This document shows positions 12,074 to 27,000 of a DNA stretch of 64,000 bases, one piece after another. Each line of letters starts with the position of its first letter. Within the stretch, counting starts at the first letter, position 1. The position numbers and the translations under genes are program-made. The notes beneath the pieces were generated by a model, which saw nothing but the letters and a program-made list of their open reading frames with translations, was not told the origin of the DNA and did not search any database. The DNA comes from Lytechinus pictus (Eukaryota; Echinodermata; Echinoidea; Temnopleuroida; Toxopneustidae): NCBI RefSeq assembly GCF_037042905.1, contig NC_087251.1:40296373-40360372 (forward strand). Direction: 5' to 3'.

Positions 12074-15000
12074 GTAAGTATCTATTGCCTTCCTTTTTAA
12101 CAATAAATTTGGCCAATCATTTTTCTTAGAAAGTGTTTGGAAATGGATCTACTGGGGGGTGTTTCACAAAGATATAACTACATGTATGACTTAGAGTCAC
12201 ACTTAAATGTCTATTTGCATCCGTTTTATAAGTTAAAAAATAGCCATGGCCGCAATTGGTTAGATCATGCCAAGAGGATGCATACAGCTGCATATTTATC
12301 GATAAGATTTCTTGTTGCATATCATATATGCATCGGCATTTAAGAGTGATTTGAGTCGTACTTAAATCTTTGTGAAACACCCCCCTGTATGTCTACTTAG
12401 GTCAGATATAGTTTGTATAACCATGAACCAGCAAGGAATAGTGTTTACTTTCCACAAAGTGATCTTGAACAACATGGATCTGCTATTCTACTCTTATTAG
12501 GGTATGTAGATAGTAAAATATACTTGAGTTATGGTAAGTAATAATTTGTGTTGATATTTTTCCAACTTTTGCATGCAATAGAAAGTGATTACTCTCATTT
12601 TATTCTCTTTCCAAGTTTCCACACTTGATATTCAGGGCTTTTGAATAATCCAAGGCCACAGCTATGAATACCCTTTTGATTGGCCATGGAGACTTGCTGT
12701 GCCCCCTTTATTTCCCCCCAATTTTACTGAATGTGCCCAATAGAAAAGTGGCCATGCCCTAAATATAGAAAGTTGAGAAATGAAAATTTCTCATTAAAGT
12801 GATTAGACGATCCAGCTCCTTTTAGATAATCATCTACATGTCTCTCTGTTAACCCTTATGTAACTGGAGGGGGGGGGGCTCAATTTGCACAGAGTGCCAA
12901 TTTTTTACTGTACCACTTGCTGACTTTTTACTTTCAAAATATTGTGCATTGTTTGAGACAAAATTGTGTGGCAATTTGTAAGTTCACGTCGGACCAGTAA
13001 TTGCTAATAACTTGATTTTGTGTACAAAATCAATTTATATTGTGTTTTTAACCAAAAATCCTAAATATATGATTATATTTACTTTTGTTTGTTTAAATGG
13101 AGATATTTCATCAGGGTGTTACATTACTTTCTAGATGCACTTGCCCTGTTGGGCAAGTAAATTTTTAAATAGTTGGAATATACTTGCCCGAAAATATATT
13201 TCACTTGCCCGAAAAAATCCTTGAAAAAAAGTTGTACTTCTTTAAAAGAAAATATTATGGTTTTAGAAACCATTGACCTTTTTTCTCTCTTTTGACATGA
13301 ACTGATGTACCTTGTTCTTGCATTTCTTTTACAAAGTGATTTTATCTTGCCCGCCATGACCAAATTTAGGGTGGGTATATCATATCGACCCTAATTTTCG
13401 AATTCTACTGTGAGAATTTTGCTTGCCCAATTCGGGCAAGTAGTTTTGGTCTTTACTTCAAAACACTTGCCCGACTATAACTTTTGCTTGCTCCGGGCAA
13501 TCGGGCAAGTGCTTATGTAGCACCCTGATTTCATGCTGTTTATGATGCAAAAGAGTCCCCGACAAAGTTCAAAGGAAAAGCAATACAAATCAAAACGTTG
13601 AAAAAACAAAGATTCATACAATGAACAAAACAGCAACATACATAGGAAACTAATTATGAAGGGAGGTCAATTTCACCCCCCCCCCCAAGAAAAAAACCTG
13701 GTCTGAAATAGCCCAGTTAAATTAGGGTTAAGAGAGCAAATGGTAATCTGTGCATGTAGTTGTGAAGAACAAGCTTGTACCAGTTATGAAAGTTTTGTCA
13801 TGAAATGTAGTCCTTTCATTTTTGTTTACCCTTCTGCTTCTTTCATATAGATACTGAAGACCGTGTCACCATCAAGGACTGCATTGTCTGATTTGAACCC
13901 AAACGTGAATGAACTACCGACTGATGAAACAGTCCATCTAGATCTGTAAGTTTATAGCAGAATACATATACAATGACTATGCTATGACCATAATATTTTC
14001 AATATTTTCTTGTAAAATGACTAAAGAGAATTTGAGACCGCCATAGGACACTAGGCAACCCACTCTCGATGGCAGTCTCCTGTATTAACAATTTTCATGA
14101 TTTAATTGTTTGGTAAAAAATTCCAATTTTGTTTGTGTTTTATATTACAAATCATTTCAGCTTTGTATACATCTAAATAGCAAATAGTCGACCGATACCT
14201 GTTGGCTGTTGTGTTATGAAATGAAAATGTTAGTTTTAATTAAGTGCTCTTGAATTGAGAAAGGGTCGAAATATTTCTTATTACCAAGGACAGAGTAATC
14301 CTCAAAATTTACCACTTTGATTGCAAACGTAACAAGTGTAAGGGGTAAGAGGGGGGGGGGGGCTTGAGATAGGCATATATGTGAACAAAACTTACATTCA
14401 GTCACATGACTATGTTGTAATCAACGTTATGAATTCTCATCAGGATAGAGAAAAAGAAGCGGAGGTCCTCTAGGAGAGTGAGTTTTGCAGAGACCTACCA
14501 AGTCAAGTAAGTCATCATTTTTAGTTTAAATAGAGTCATTGTGTATTCCAAGATTATATCATTATCATCATCATATCAGCCATATTCAGCCCACTACAAG
14601 TCGAAGGCCTCCTCAAGTTGGTGCCAAAGGTGCTTGCCTTGTGCTGATGCAATCCACTTTGTGCCAATGATCTTTTTTCATATTTTCTGTTTTATTGAAA
14701 AAGTTGAAGAAAATCACAATATTTACAAGAATTATTGCACAAAATCAAGGAAATGAGAAGAAAAGAAAAATAATGAAACATTGCAGGACAAAGACTAAAA
14801 AAAATCTCTCATTCAAGGGTGAATTCCATATTGGATTTAAGCCCTTTGTGCCAATGAACTTTGTGAGCTTGTCACTCCATCTCAATTTTGTCTCCCCCGA
14901 TTTTGTGATCCGAGCCATGGTTTCCATTCTGCGATGCGTTTGGTCCATCTATTGTCATGTGATCTGGCAAGGTGGCCCGCCCATTTCCATTATATAATTG

Positions 15001-18000
15001 TACTCAATTTAATTCTTAGCACTTGGGCCTGATTGGAAAATCACAGTATAAGTAATAGTAACAATGATGATAAGTTTGGAAAGCATAGTGTCATATTATA
15101 TGCAGTGCATCCCAGAAAAAAACAAATTCAATGTATTTTTTTGCTATCAGTATCATGATCATAAAGATATGCTTCTCTTCTTTCATTTGAAACCCATCTC
15201 AACGTTCAATATGCATGCATGACTGAGTTAGAACATGGAAACTGTTGCTACCAAATTATCATTTTCACAAGCAAATTATGATTTGGAGTGAATTCTCTTT
15301 TGTTTTTTACCGCTATCTATTAAAGAAAACAATGTTCATAACTTATATATCCATCTTTTCCTCTTTCATATGAGGTCTTATACGTAAAATGTGAATTAAC
15401 ATGGTCAAGAAAAAGTTGCGTGAAAACATGCTCAATTTCTACCTATTTGACTGATTGTTGAAAAACACGCAAGGAAAGCCCTTTACTGTTGGCATTTTTG
15501 GAATAAGCTGGTGTCTGACTATGGGAATTCAATGTTACTCAGTCATGTGTGCTTTGTGAACGTTTGGCACCGAATCTGTTTTGGATTGTTACACAGATGC
15601 AATGATGCAGAGTATACACAAAGTTTGATCACAATTTGTTTTAAATGACATACTGTATTGTACTGTTACGTTCCCAGAGAATTTCTGAAAGATTCTGACA
15701 GAAAAGAATTAGGCCCATGGAATGATTCTCAAGATGATACGACACATCAGGAATTACCAGCCAATGAACAGTAAGTATATATCACTTTATACATTATATC
15801 TAAAGGCTTTTTGTTTGGCATGGTCCAATTCCTGAAATTGGACCTTGCAAAAATATGAAAAAACATTGATTTCATAGCCCCAACTAAAATGGAAATTGTT
15901 TTCATCTTTTATTTCTTCTCTGAATTAGATGGGGTAATTCAGTATGAACATTATGTGATTTGAACAGATAAAGTAAAATTAGACAAACATTAAAAACAGT
16001 GACAATTTTAAGTAGGGTAGCCACCCAAAGAAAATTCACACTAAGTGATAATTATAGACAAGTTATGTATGGATGGAAAGGTCTTATCTTGTTATACACA
16101 AATATGTACCTAAAAAGTCTTATAGATGTCATGGAAAAGCAAGAAATTCAATTATTAGAGACCTTTCTCAGTCCCCTGAATACAGACAATAAGCGATTGC
16201 TAAGTCTCAATGATGACGTCACACAATACACAATGGACCTACTCCATGCGCATGCATTCCCCTTGCCGATTTGTTTTACCTTCAGATTTTTTCAATTTCT
16301 TTTCCTATGAAATTGGATATTCGATTCCCCATTTTGACATCTTCAAACACTATAGTGAACAGTTATTGCGGGCCTGTACTCTGTACATATATGCTGACAG
16401 ATGCGGTGGCACTGCAAGGGAGCCAATGCTGCATTATTTGATCTCGTCCCTTTTCATCAACGGGTCCTTTGTCTTGTTCTTAGCTCTCCTTGAAGCTCCC
16501 CTATATTTCCCCATCATCATCAATGTCATCATCACTGTCATTATGATCACTTTCTTCACTGATGTCAGCATCCATATCCAAAAACTCATTTCCTCTGCAA
16601 CAGCCATCGATCATTTTTTATTGCAACCTTATGGCATTTTTTCAAAATTTACATGTGTCCATACTGTGCAGACTGTCATTATCTAAAAAAAAATAATTCA
16701 ATATCTTTAACCCTTTGAACCCCAAAAAGCCAGAATACCGGCTTCACAATGAATGCGCATATACCTGACAAGCCGGAATACCGACATCAAGTCATGTGAT
16801 TCAAAATGCAAGGGTTTTAGATATCAGGTGAACTGTAGAAATGACATCATTTTAGAGATATTCAGTCAATATCTTCAGTTTATGATTTTATTGACGATTG
16901 GCTTTCATTTATTAGATTTTAGCATAAAAAATGACAAAAATATACTACCCTACCAAGTAGGTTTGTGCGATAATACACAGCGAGTCGTATGTGGACTATG
17001 CATAAGCAATTGTTGAATTTTACATCCGTCAAAGCATTGATTTTGAGACAAAATTTGAGATTATTGTTAGTAAGGGAAGCTAGATAATATCAGCCGGGTC
17101 AGGCCGGGTACAAGCGTAGTAAAGTGCCGCTGACATGGCTGGGCTCTAATCATGAGAATAGGAGATCGTTTATTTCAAATGTCATGGACACCTTCATTTT
17201 GCTGATAGTTTGATATCTGCAAATGATTCAGGATGAGGGTCATGATTAATTCAGGGTTCAAAGGGATAAAATCTGACATCACCATCATAAAAGCAATCTT
17301 AGAACACATACATTTCTTTAAGGTGAGACCAGTGAGATCTATGAACATCAAAGTATAGACATCATACATGTAACTTCAATCAAAATTTTGACAAACTTTA
17401 CAAAACTTTCCCTTTTTATATGCATTGTATTGCCCACCTTTATTATATAAAATACTTGTTTTTTCGGGTGTCTACTAGTAGACTCTACTTAATTAAAATG
17501 GGACAAGGAATAGCAAAGTTATGACACTTTTGATGACACAGTTTTGTGCATGTCCTCATGAATATGCAATGACAAGCTGATGAAGTGATCATATCCAGGG
17601 TTGGCGATTTTTTTTTATTAAAAAAAAAAATCGGATTTGATTTAGATCAGATTTTTAAAATTTGAATCGGATTTTTTTATATTTTTTAAACAATATTTTC
17701 TAAAACAAAGTGGAATCACCAAAAATATAACCTTACACTGAAATCATTTTGAAAATCATACATTTCACAACTAAAATTATTATTAACTTTTATTGTATTT
17801 CATAATTAAATCCAGTCAAAATAGAATTTATATAGAATATGTAAGTCATGACGAAGATGCTGTTTCTGCATCCTCTCGTGTAGGGTATTTAGCTCCTACT
17901 GGCTGGTTTGGTCCAAGTTGAGGAACTGCCTTGGTACAGCAAAGTTAGTGTTCCTATTCAAATGAGGATCAGTTTCTTTGGAAGAATTCCATGACTCAGA

Positions 18001-21000
18001 GACTCACATTCTCGAAAGAGAAACATTCTTGATTTTCAAGCCAAGGACTGAAAATCATGTGATTGATAAAAAAAACTACATTTCTTTTTGTTTGTTTAAA
18101 CCTCCTTAGGTATTTGAGCCATGGTTGGAGGTTTTTGATTGTTTAAAGCATTGATTTACAAAGCTGTGACTTATTGGGAAAAAGTTGCAAGTTTATTTGA
18201 ATTATTTCTTTTAGTACAATAAACCTGGAGTTGTACATTGTACATGTACATGTTTCAATGGAAGTGATTTAAATCAATGTTTAAAAAAAAAATCATAGTG
18301 AAAGTGGAGTAGGGGGCTAAGTGTTAACAGCTTATGAAGGATTTATTCATGTTTTGATGACATAAAGTTGATAAATCTTTCTATTTTGAGTAAAATAAAA
18401 ATAAAACTGCCACAAATAAAAATATTGTCAATCAATTGTACATGTTTCAATGGAAGTGATTAAAATCAATGATTAAAAAAAAATTAAAAAAGTGAAAGTG
18501 GAGTAGGGGCCTAAATGTTAAACCGTTTATAGGCTACATTGCAATAAGATTGATAAAATCATTATATTTTGAGTAAAAAAAAAAAAATGCCACAAATGAA
18601 AAAAACTTTTAATCAGTTGTACACATTTCAATGAATGTGACTTAAATCAATGATTAAAAAAAATCATAGTGATTTCAATGGCGATTTAAATCATGATTTA
18701 AATCAACGTGATTTAAATCAACCAACCCTTATTATTCTGTATTTTATTATGTGAAGTTATTTTTTTACTGATTTAGTGTGTAAGATAATCATTGTTGAAA
18801 CTTATGTTACAAGGGAGACATGTTTTTGCACACACGTGTAAAAATTATGAAGTAATTTTCATATGAAGTAATAAACTAAGAAAAAGAAAAGTGGGGACAT
18901 GACAGCATCAGTTTACTATTGCATGATATTAGTAAATATTTTCCAAATATTGCTGAACTTTTCAATAAATTATTTTTCATCAGGTTTGATGAAATTTACA
19001 GTGTTTTGCTCATTTAATTTGGTATAATTTTTCAGGTATTAATTTTAGTGTACTGGATTTTTTTTAATCGAAAAATTATAAAAAATTCAATTAATGCGCA
19101 TATGTATTTTGGCTTTTAACTCTATAAAGACTTGGCTATGTTGACGCTGAAGAAGAGGGGGGGAGGGGTTGTTACGATCTTGGTTGTCTACCACACGACC
19201 CGTGACGCGAATCGGCATGCATTTTAGTATTACCCATGGCATAATCTACAAAAATGTTGGATCAACTTCTTCAGAAAAAACCTTTTTCCTATTTGTGCTA
19301 ATTTATGCATAAAATAAGAAAAAGTTCGAATTCATTTAATAAGGCCCCCTAACTGTAATTGAATATCACAATTTTGTCTTTAATATGTATTTTATTGTTT
19401 CAAAAATTTCCTATGTATTCTGTATTTATCAACTTTCTGTTTATTATTTTTTCATGGCAAATCTATTTTGACCATAAACAAGATGAAGTCAGTTGAGTTT
19501 AATCAAATTTAGAAATGATAATACATAAATTTGGCTAAAACTCAAAATGCATTTGATTTGTACACAAATTCACCTTTTTGAGCAAGTTTGGTTGATTGGT
19601 TCTGACATTCACTTACAAATGTGTTTTCAAAAGTTGCAAAACTTGAAAGAAAAAAGTCATGGCACATTGCACTGTCAGCTTTTGTGTTACATATTTATTG
19701 CAAAAAATGATTTTAAAAATGTCTCTAGGTTTATTCACATTAAAGGAGAATGAAACTCTTGGAGCAAATTAGCTTTTGTGAAAGCAGAAAAATCAAAGAA
19801 TAAGATCAACAAAACTTTGAGAAAAATAGGACTAGCAATAAAAGAGTTATGAGCATTTGAATGTCGAGATCACTAATGCTATGGAGATCCTCCCATTGGC
19901 AATGCGACCAAGATCTGTGATGTCACACACGTACAACTCTCCCATTTGGACACTGAAAATATACCCCAAAACATCTCTTTTTGCTCATTCTAATCATATG
20001 ACAAACGATTCATCAATGATATAATGTTGTGAAACCTCTGTACTTGTCATCTCATAAAGAGAACACCTCATCCACCTTGTGATAGACTCTATAAAAGTGA
20101 GAATATAAGTGAAATAAGTACTAAAGTAATGAGGGAGTTGTACGTGTGTGATATCACAGATCTTGGTCGCATTGCCGTTGGGAGGATCTACATGGCACTA
20201 GTGATCTCAATATTCGAATGCTCATAACTTTCTTATTATTCATTCAATCTTCCTCAAACTTTCAACAATATGTTTCTTTGATTTTTCTCTTTGATATGGA
20301 TTCAGCTGGTTTCAAGGGTTTCATTCTCCTTTAAGCATAATATCTCATACATACATTTTTATTGTAAAGTAAAGCTGCTACTGCATCATCACAATACTTA
20401 TTTTGCAAAATGTCTTAATCTTCATTATTTTACATAATTTTATTTTAATAGTAAAATCAATGATGCAGTTTGTTGAGGTCCAAGCATGTTTAGTTTCCAA
20501 TTATATCACCTATTTCATAGTTTGTTCACTAGTTTGAAGTTGACCTTGTCACTTTGATTTTTTTACGAACATAACACAACATGCTTTTGTTTTTTAATGA
20601 TTTGTTTCTTTAGAGCAAATGTTCAATCTGACCATGCTGGACCGAGTGGGAGTCATCATGATCAAGCCCATCGTATTACAGGTATAGTATTTCAATTGGT
20701 ATTACTCATTTTTGTCTCGCCTGCATAGCAGAGCTAGACTATAGGCGCCGCTTTTCCGACGGTGGCGGCTTCAACATCAAATCTTAACCTAAGTTTAAGT
20801 TTTTGAAATGACATCATAACTTAGAAAGTATATGGACATAAGGGTAATCAAGTATTACTGAACATCCTGTGTGAGTTTCAGGTCACATGATCAAGGTAAA
20901 TGGTCATTTAGGGTCAACGAACTTGACCATGTTCGATCAATATTGAAATCTTAACCTAAGGTTAAGTTTTTTGAAATGTCGTCATAACTATGTGGACCTA

Positions 21001-24000
21001 GCTCATGAAACTTACACATAAGGATAATGAAGTATTGCTGAACATCCTCTATGAGTTTCAGGTCACATGACCAAGGTCAAAGGTCATTTAGGGTAAAAGA
21101 ACTTTGGGCATCTTAGAGGTATTTGTTGCATTTCCATCGTAACTTTAAATTGTATGGAGCTAGTTCATAAAACTTGAACATAAGTGTAATCAAGTATCAC
21201 TGAACATCCGGTGCGAGTTTCAGGTCACATGACCAAGGTCAAAGGTCATTAAGTTCAATGTACTTTGGCCAAGTTGGGGGTATTTGTTGAATTACCATTA
21301 TAACTTTGAATGTTTATGGATCTAGTTTTTAATACTTAGACATACATGTAAGAGTGATCAAGTATCACTGAACATTCTGTGTGAGTTTCAGGTCACATGA
21401 CCAAGGTCAAAGGTCATTTAGGGTCACTGAACTTTGGTCATGTTGGGGGTATTTGTTGAATTGGCATCATAACTTAGAAAGTTTATGGATCTAGTTCATG
21501 AAGCAGAGACATACGGGTAATCAAGTATAAATGATTGTTTTGCACACATCTTAGATCACATGAACATGGTCAAACATACCTGCAAAGATGCTCAAATAGT
21601 GAACAACCTATGACTTCTCTATTGTACCAATACCTAGTATCTATGTTGGGATTAATGAATACTTTGGCCTCGTTGACTTTTTAAATGACTGCATAGATCT
21701 GCTTTTATTATCTGACATCTTACTCTCTATTTTGTTTTGTGTGTAATAAAGGTTTGGAAACCCTGCTGTCTGGACCCATTAAACAGGAAGCGCATTCCAT
21801 GACCTCGGTAGAGCAAGATCCGTACGGATCCCCTTTTAAAAGGTAACTTTTACATGTACCTCATCAGGGTGCTACATAACTTTTTAGAAGCGCCTGCCTC
21901 GTCGGGCAAGTAAATATTTAAATAGTTGGAATATACTTGCCCAAAAATCTATTTGACTTGCCCGAAAAAATCCTTGAAAAAAAAGTTTTACCTCTCCAAA
22001 AGAAAGCTTTGCAAATTTATAAATCATTGACCTTTTTCTCTCTTTTGACATGAACTGATCTACCTTGTTATTGCATTTCTTTTTCCAAAGTGATTTTATC
22101 TTGCCTACCATGACCAAAATTAGGGTCAATATCATATCATATTGACCCTAATTTTGGTCATTCTACTTTGAGAATTTTGCTTTCTACTGTGTGAATTTTG
22201 CTTGCCCAATTCGGGCAAGTAGTTTTGGTCTTTACTTCAAAACGCTTGCCCGACTCTAACTTTTACTTGCCCCGGGCCATCGGGCAAGTGCTTATGTAGC
22301 ATCCTGACCCCATGTTTTTACGATTAGTGAGTGATGTGAATGTTTACTGCCCCGCTGCAACTGTGAAAATTAAATGCAACTTCATTTACAACTAGGGCTG
22401 AGTCGAAACGTTTAAACGCTGTTCAAACGACCGGTAAAAGTATGAAGGTTTTCCTGTTTTGACATGTTGATTAAATTTCTCATTTCACATTTTACAGCTG
22501 AGAAATGTTTATCTTTTTCCCATATTTCCTTGAAATAATTTTAATTTAGTTGGAAACTATCAAGAAAATGAATAATATTCCCTTCTTTCTTGACTCTGAA
22601 AGATCATACTTTTAGTTGATGTCACCCTAGATCAACTATCATGAAAGACTGCGTGTGAGACCACAATAAAAAATATGCCAAATTTTGGCTATACAAATCA
22701 CAAGATTCTGATTTATAGACCTAAGCTTACATTTTATACCAATGGATAAGCCAAGAATAAGTCTTTGAACCATTGATATTGAATCTATTTATGTATTTTG
22801 GCTCATTTCCTCGACTTGAAAAAAAATTGTATCACTCTGAAACAGTCAAGAATGAAGTTTTGCTTTACCCATAATGCACTACAAATCAATCATGAAGTTC
22901 AATATCAATGATTCAATGACTTTTTATTGGCTTATCCACTGGCACAAAATGTAAGTTTAGTTCTTTAGATTCTCTATTTAATAGATTCTTGTAATTTGTT
23001 TTTCCTGAATTTGGCATGTTTTTATTGTGATCCCACATGTAGACATGTAAGTTGATCTAGTGTGACATCAACTGCCAAGTACGATCTTTCAGAGTCAAGA
23101 AGGAAATATTCTTCATTTTCATGATAGTTTCCAACTAATTCAAATTATTTCCAGGGAAATCTTGAAAATTGAAGGGCATTTCATGGATGTAAAGATATGA
23201 AATGTGACATTTCAGTAACTGTTGGGGAAGTTGTTAATGTTTTTTTTGCGTTTGAACGTTTTTCAAATAAATGTAATGACTCAGTCCTATAAAAAGCATG
23301 CATTAGGGAGTTGCACTTGATTTTTTTGAGCTGCATTTAAAGTTATGCATTTCTTCCAGCAAGGGGCCCATGGTCTCATAATCAGATAAAAAGTGTTCAA
23401 ATATGTATATCGATGTTAGAGTGGATAAGGCATTAATCATTAACGTGATGTCCCCCTTAGATGTCTCAATGTCTGAGTAATGTTCCTTACAGTCTAATGA
23501 GATGGGCAATTTACTTATTGGCCTGTATCATTATAATCCCGGTGCATGTGCTCCACCATTTTGTTCTGTTTGCGACTAATGAATATAGAGGGCATCAACA
23601 CTTTGCAGCATTTGCGATCCAAACAGAGCAAAAAAAAAACGATACTGACCAATAATATCAAGCCAGAAAATTGAAAAATCCCGCTTTGTGCTATTATATA
23701 GCATCGTGAAAGTCTCAGATCTAGATAAGGAAATGAAGGTCTTAAATTGGTTAATATTATCAGTCTTTGGTGATTTTCTTAATTTCTTTGGTCGGTGCAC
23801 TGGTCTGTACAGATTTGCACAGTGACCACCTGGTTCAACTCAGGCTTAATTAGGACAATTTGAGTACGCTTGACTTTGTACCTTCAATTTTTTGTTTAAC
23901 TGTTACAGGGCTGCTCAGCAACTTAACCAGTGTCCTCAAAATTACAACATGGAACAAAGGAAGAATGATATCAATGAAATTAGTGTGAAAAGCAGTTTCC

Positions 24001-27000
24001 TCAAGTCTGTAATTGCAGCAGATTCATCTTTTGCAGCGCCTGCATTTCGGTCTAATGCATCAACATCCAGACAACAGGCAGAAGATCAGGAAGACAGACC
24101 TAGAGGATCCAGCTTCAAGAACACCTTCTTGCAAGCAATTGTGGCTGCAGAACCATCCCCGTCTGATGCACTTGGTTCAATGAAACATCAAAGCCAGCCG
24201 CGGAATGTGGATCCTGGTATGGAGTTCACAAATTGTTACGACCCCAGTGACATTACAAATAGATATGAAGGAAACAAAGAAAAGGTTGGAGACATCACAA
24301 GAATATTTGGAGGACAGGGAGATGGGTTTGAGAATGATAATGGGATGGATATGACCACATGCATGGGAGGTTTTGAGACAATGCAGAAGAAGCTTGAAAG
24401 GCCAGCAGCAGAATCGACAAGAATTTTCGATGCTGAGAACACAAACAAAATGGAACTGACAGAGTGCCTCAAGGGATTTGGAGGAATTTCATGTAGCACT
24501 AACAAATCCCTTGGAAGGACTTTGAATCAAACAGGAAACAATTTGAATTTTACTCAGGTGTTTGGTAAAATGTCAGAAAGTGATTATGCCGACATGCCCC
24601 ATGAATCCACCGCAAGACTCCTCCAGAGAATTGACGATGCTATTGCTGGAAGCGATTGTAGTGGGGCCGAAACAACAGGGGTAGATAATAGCAAAACTGG
24701 CCACATGAATGTTTTGCACAGCACAAGAAATAATACTCAAAAGTCCATAGCCCTGGACACAATTCAAGAGGTTTCTTCATCCACAGTATCGATGTTAAAT
24801 TCAACCTGTAGGGATAAATCAGCAGTGTCTGCATCCTCTGTACTTGAAGCCTGCACGGAAGATGATGAAATGGATATAACCACTTGCAGTAATTACACAA
24901 AAGACATCAGGATCAGGTCAGCTCAAGAAGAGATGTACAGGTCACTTGATAAAAATGAAGTGATGTGTGGCGTTGGCAATTCAGTATCTGCTGTAAAACC
25001 AAAGGTGGTGGTTTCATCTTCTGTTGTGGCAAAAGGAAGCGGTGGAGACCATACCAGAGTGCTTGACCAAGCCGCAGATGATTCAGCTGAAATGGAAATG
25101 ACCTGCGCCATTACCCAGCCCCTAATCAAAGGTAATGAGGTAAAAGAAGAGCTTCCAAGGGCTCCAGCATTGTCAGATGAAGACAGAACTAGAGTTTTTA
25201 CCTCAGAGGATACTGCCATGATGGAAATGACATGTGTGGTGAGTGGAGCAAGTAGGTCAGCATTAAATATTGAGAGTGTCCATCAACAAAAAATGATACC
25301 TTCGTCAGTCGCAAGCAAAGTAGTGTCCCACACTCATTATGCAAAAGATGCCAATGACTCAGATGATATGGAAATGACCTGTGCCATAAATCAAACACTG
25401 ATGACAGGTAGTCAGGCCAAGGGACAACTCCCACAATTAACAGTCGTAGATGATAAAGACACAACCAGAGTATTTAACTCTGATGACACTGCAGCGATGG
25501 AGATGACTTGTGCCATGAATCAACCTGTTATCATAGGCAGTCAGTCAAGAGGGAAACCTCAAACCCTACAAGCAACTTCTAATGAAGACAAGACCAGAGT
25601 ATTTAACTCTGATGACACTGCAGCAATGGAGATGACTTGTGCCATGAATCAACCTGTTATCATAGGCAGTCAGTCAAGAGGGAAACCTCAAACCCTACAA
25701 GCAACTTCTAATGTAGACAAGACCAGAGTATTTAACTCGGATGACACTGCAGCAATGGAGATGACTTGTGCCATGAACCAACCTGTTATCATAGGCAGTC
25801 AGTCAAGAGGAAAACCTCAAACCCTACAAGCAACTTCTAATGAAGACAAGACCAGAGTATTTAACTCTGATGACACTGCAGCAATGGAGATGACTTGTGT
25901 CATGAATCAACCTGTAATCATAGGCAGTCAGTCAAGAGGGAAACCTCAAATCCTACAAGCAACTTCTAATGAAGACAAGACCAGAGTATTTAACTCTGAT
26001 GACACTGCAGCAATGGAGATGACTTGTGCCATGAATCAACCTGTTATCATAGGCAGTCAGTCAAGAGGAAAACCTCAAACCCTACAAGCAACTTCTAATG
26101 TAGACAAGACCAGAGTATTTAACTCTGATGACACTGCAGCAATGGAGATGACTTGTGCCATGAATCAACCTGTTATCATAGGCAGTCAGTCGAGAGGGAA
26201 ACCTCAAATCCTACAAGCAACTTCTAATGAAGACAAGACCAGAGTATTTAACTCCGATGACACCGCAGCAATGGAGATGACTTGTGCCATGAATCAACCT
26301 GTTATCATAGGCAGTCAATCAAGAGGGAAACCTCAAATCCTACAAGCAACTTCCAATGAAGACAAGACCAGAGTATTTAACTCTGATGACACTGCAGCAA
26401 TGGAGATGACTTGTGCCATGAGTGGAGTGAACACCTCAGCATTTTCCTTTAGGAATAAGCACCAAAGCAAAATACTGTCCTCAGCAGGGCTCTCTTCTTC
26501 AGGAAGAGAGCATGCTTCATCTTTTGCATCAGGTTTGACTCACCTTGTGGACAATGATACAAATAAGGCCACTGAAGACACTACAACATGCTTTGAAAAC
26601 ACTACTTACTTGAGAAAACTACCAGAAGGACTGGCTTATCAGATGAGGACAAGGAAGGGAAAGCAAGGCATGGACATCTTGCAGAATGATGACACTGCGT
26701 GCATGGAAATGACTGAATGTGTAAGTGCACCTCCAAGTATTTTCTCTTCAGAAAACGCAGATCTTCCTACAAATAAAGAACATGGAACGTCTCAACCAAA
26801 GATGATGAGGCAGCAGGACTATGAGAATACAAAGATATATGATGACGAGAACACTGGACACATGGAGATGACAACATGTATAGATGCACTTCCGTCAACG
26901 AAGATTAAGGGTAAGGCGTGTAGAGATGATCAAACGCATGTTTTCAATAATGAGGATACTGCAAACATGGAAATGACATGTGTTGGGGTTGTCTTACCCC

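Noticed and set aside
16210-16686. 158-codon plus-strand ORF in a KNL1 intron
   Set aside because: Low-complexity, with hydrophobic residues from T-rich sequence (ATC/TCA runs), no recognisable domain and no phase-compatible splice sites with KNL1.
24236-25464. Several minus-strand ORFs opposite the giant KNL1 exon
   Set aside because: Shadows of the biased KNL1 codon pattern; none has its own start context or domain.
25464-26420. CRISPR-like or satellite interpretation of the tandem array
   Set aside because: The period is 129 bp with no spacers, the frame is kept, and each unit encodes a MELT motif within a spliced eukaryotic gene.
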